From NCBI GenBank assembly GCA_011052355.1, contig DRJB01000030.1, positions 1-6,391 of the forward strand: DNA of 6,391 nt, written 5' to 3'. The notes beneath the pieces were generated by a model. It saw only the letters and a list, made by a program, of their open reading frames with translations. It had not been told where the DNA came from and made no database searches. Each line of letters opens with the position of its first letter. The first letter of the stretch is position 1. Shown here one piece after another: positions 5,932 to 6,391 of the stretch. Both the position numbers and the translations under genes were made by a program. Source of the stretch: Candidatus Kaiserbacteria bacterium (GTDB taxonomy: Bacteria; Patescibacteriota; Minisyncoccia; Phycocordibacterales; Phycocordibacteraceae).

Positions 5932-6044
5932 TTTAATTAGTTAGTAAAGTAGAACGGTGCTGGCAAGTTATCAAATGAAAAAATCCGCATATTGGAATTA
6001 GTCGCGATGTCTGATTAGTAATAGTACCGTATTATGACGCAGTA
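5932..6044. other. AT-rich spacer after the tRNA
   Basis: I see no open frame with gene-like composition, no hairpin followed by a T-tract, and no repeat in this stretch. It has stop codons in all frames. Transcription of the tRNA must end here or be processed, but no terminator is evident. Confidence 0.4.
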
Positions 6045-6071
6045 TTGATTTTTAGATAACTAATGTATACT
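6045..6071 (+). promoter_or_regulatory. Possible promoter of the right-edge gene
   Basis: TTGATT (6045-6050) and TATACT (6066-6071) resemble -35 and -10 boxes, but the 15-base spacing is shorter than usual. The expected start near 6078 would leave a leader of about 22 bases before the ATG at 6101. Confidence 0.35.
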
Positions 6072-6100
6072 TCATTAAAGCGAAAACCGAAAGAAAATAT

Positions 6101-6391
6101 ATGCCAAAGAGTTTTGAAACAAATTTTATATCCGAAACAAAAGAGAAGATTCCGTTTGCTGATATTCCCGCCCAAAACTTTTTTTCCAAATGGTGCCAAA
6201 TTAATGATTCAATCATTCCGCAATTTATCCCAAGAGAGGAATGGCAAAAAAGAGGAACACAAGGAATGCTGGAAAAAGATACCCGGGAGAAACGAACCCT
6301 TTTCCTTCCCAAAGATTTACATCTTTGGGAGATGATGGATATTATTAAAACAGTAGACAGCGACACCTTTACTGGAAATCCTGAAAAACAA
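6101..6391 (+). CDS. Uncharacterised protein, partial (C-terminus beyond right edge)
   Basis: The frame is open from an ATG at 6101 to the right edge, giving 97 codons. I do not recognise the protein. The visible part has no signal peptide or membrane helix and is rich in Lys, Glu, Phe, Trp and Pro. It contains IPFADIPAQNFFSKWCQINDS, IIPQFIPREEWQKRG, and LFLPKDLHLWEMMDIIKTVD, the last of which looks helical. No Shine-Dalgarno is visible; the bases before the ATG are A-rich. I prefer this frame over the overlapping plus-strand frame at 6063-6335 because it stays open to the edge, has more protein-like composition and follows a -10-like box at a suitable distance. Start and function remain uncertain. 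Confidence 0.6.
   Translation, partial: MPKSFETNFISETKEKIPFADIPAQNFFSKWCQINDSIIPQFIPREEWQKRGTQGMLEKDTREKRTLFLPKDLHLWEMMDIIKTVDSDTFTGNPEKQ

Noticed and set aside
5717..5932. Minus-strand frame of 71 residues starting MVDPRRVELLTS
   Set aside because: This is the well-known false protein made by translating the antisense of a tRNA gene; it covers tRNA-Ala and the end of the DedA-family gene.
6063..6335. 90-residue plus-strand frame overlapping the right-edge gene
   Set aside because: It starts within the -10-like box and has a highly basic, out-of-frame composition; the frame at 6101 remains open to the edge.
1..6391. CRISPR array, insertion sequence or phage genes
   Set aside because: No regularly spaced repeats, transposase motifs, terminal repeats or phage-like genes were found on reading both strands.

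Overview
The window looks like ordinary chromosomal sequence from a small-genome bacterium, most likely a member of the Candidate Phyla Radiation/Patescibacteria (Parcubacteria-like). That assignment is an inference. It rests on compact gene packing, the near absence of Shine-Dalgarno sequences, very GC-rich hairpins without T-tracts between genes, and several proteins that match no function I know. No transposon, CRISPR array, phage gene or rRNA is visible.

Left arm (1-1379, minus strand). A two-gene unit reads leftward from 1379: a GatB/YqeY-domain protein, then an unrecognised 126-residue basic protein whose ATG overlaps the YqeY stop codon by 4 bases. A perfect 16-bp hairpin (501-535) ends this unit. 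Right behind it lies a good sigma70-like promoter (494-499/471-476) for a membrane-anchored protein with two histidine clusters, which runs off the left edge of the window.

Centre (1380-5143, plus strand). A 27-base divergent region holds back-to-back -10 boxes for yqeY and for a P-type cation ATPase of the Ca2+-type (P2) fold. The ATPase keeps the whole catalytic machinery, but its M6 ion-binding motif is altered. The following gene, rmuC (nuclease-like, membrane-anchored), appears to have its own -10 box, which overlaps the ATPase stop codon and points to a leaderless transcript. A 20-bp GAA-loop hairpin directly after the rmuC stop resembles the one at 501-535.

Right arm (5187-6391, plus strand). 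A DedA/VTT-family membrane protein is followed by tRNA-Ala(CGC) with an encoded CCA end. A consensus-like promoter for the tRNA starts inside the last codons of the dedA-like gene. An AT-rich spacer of about 170 bases follows, then the first 97 codons of an unrecognised gene cut by the right edge.

The genes do not form one pathway. They are several short transcription units for membrane transport and housekeeping. The most interesting signals are the leaderless promoter layout, the paired GAA-loop hairpins, the altered ion site in the ATPase and the histidine-cluster protein.
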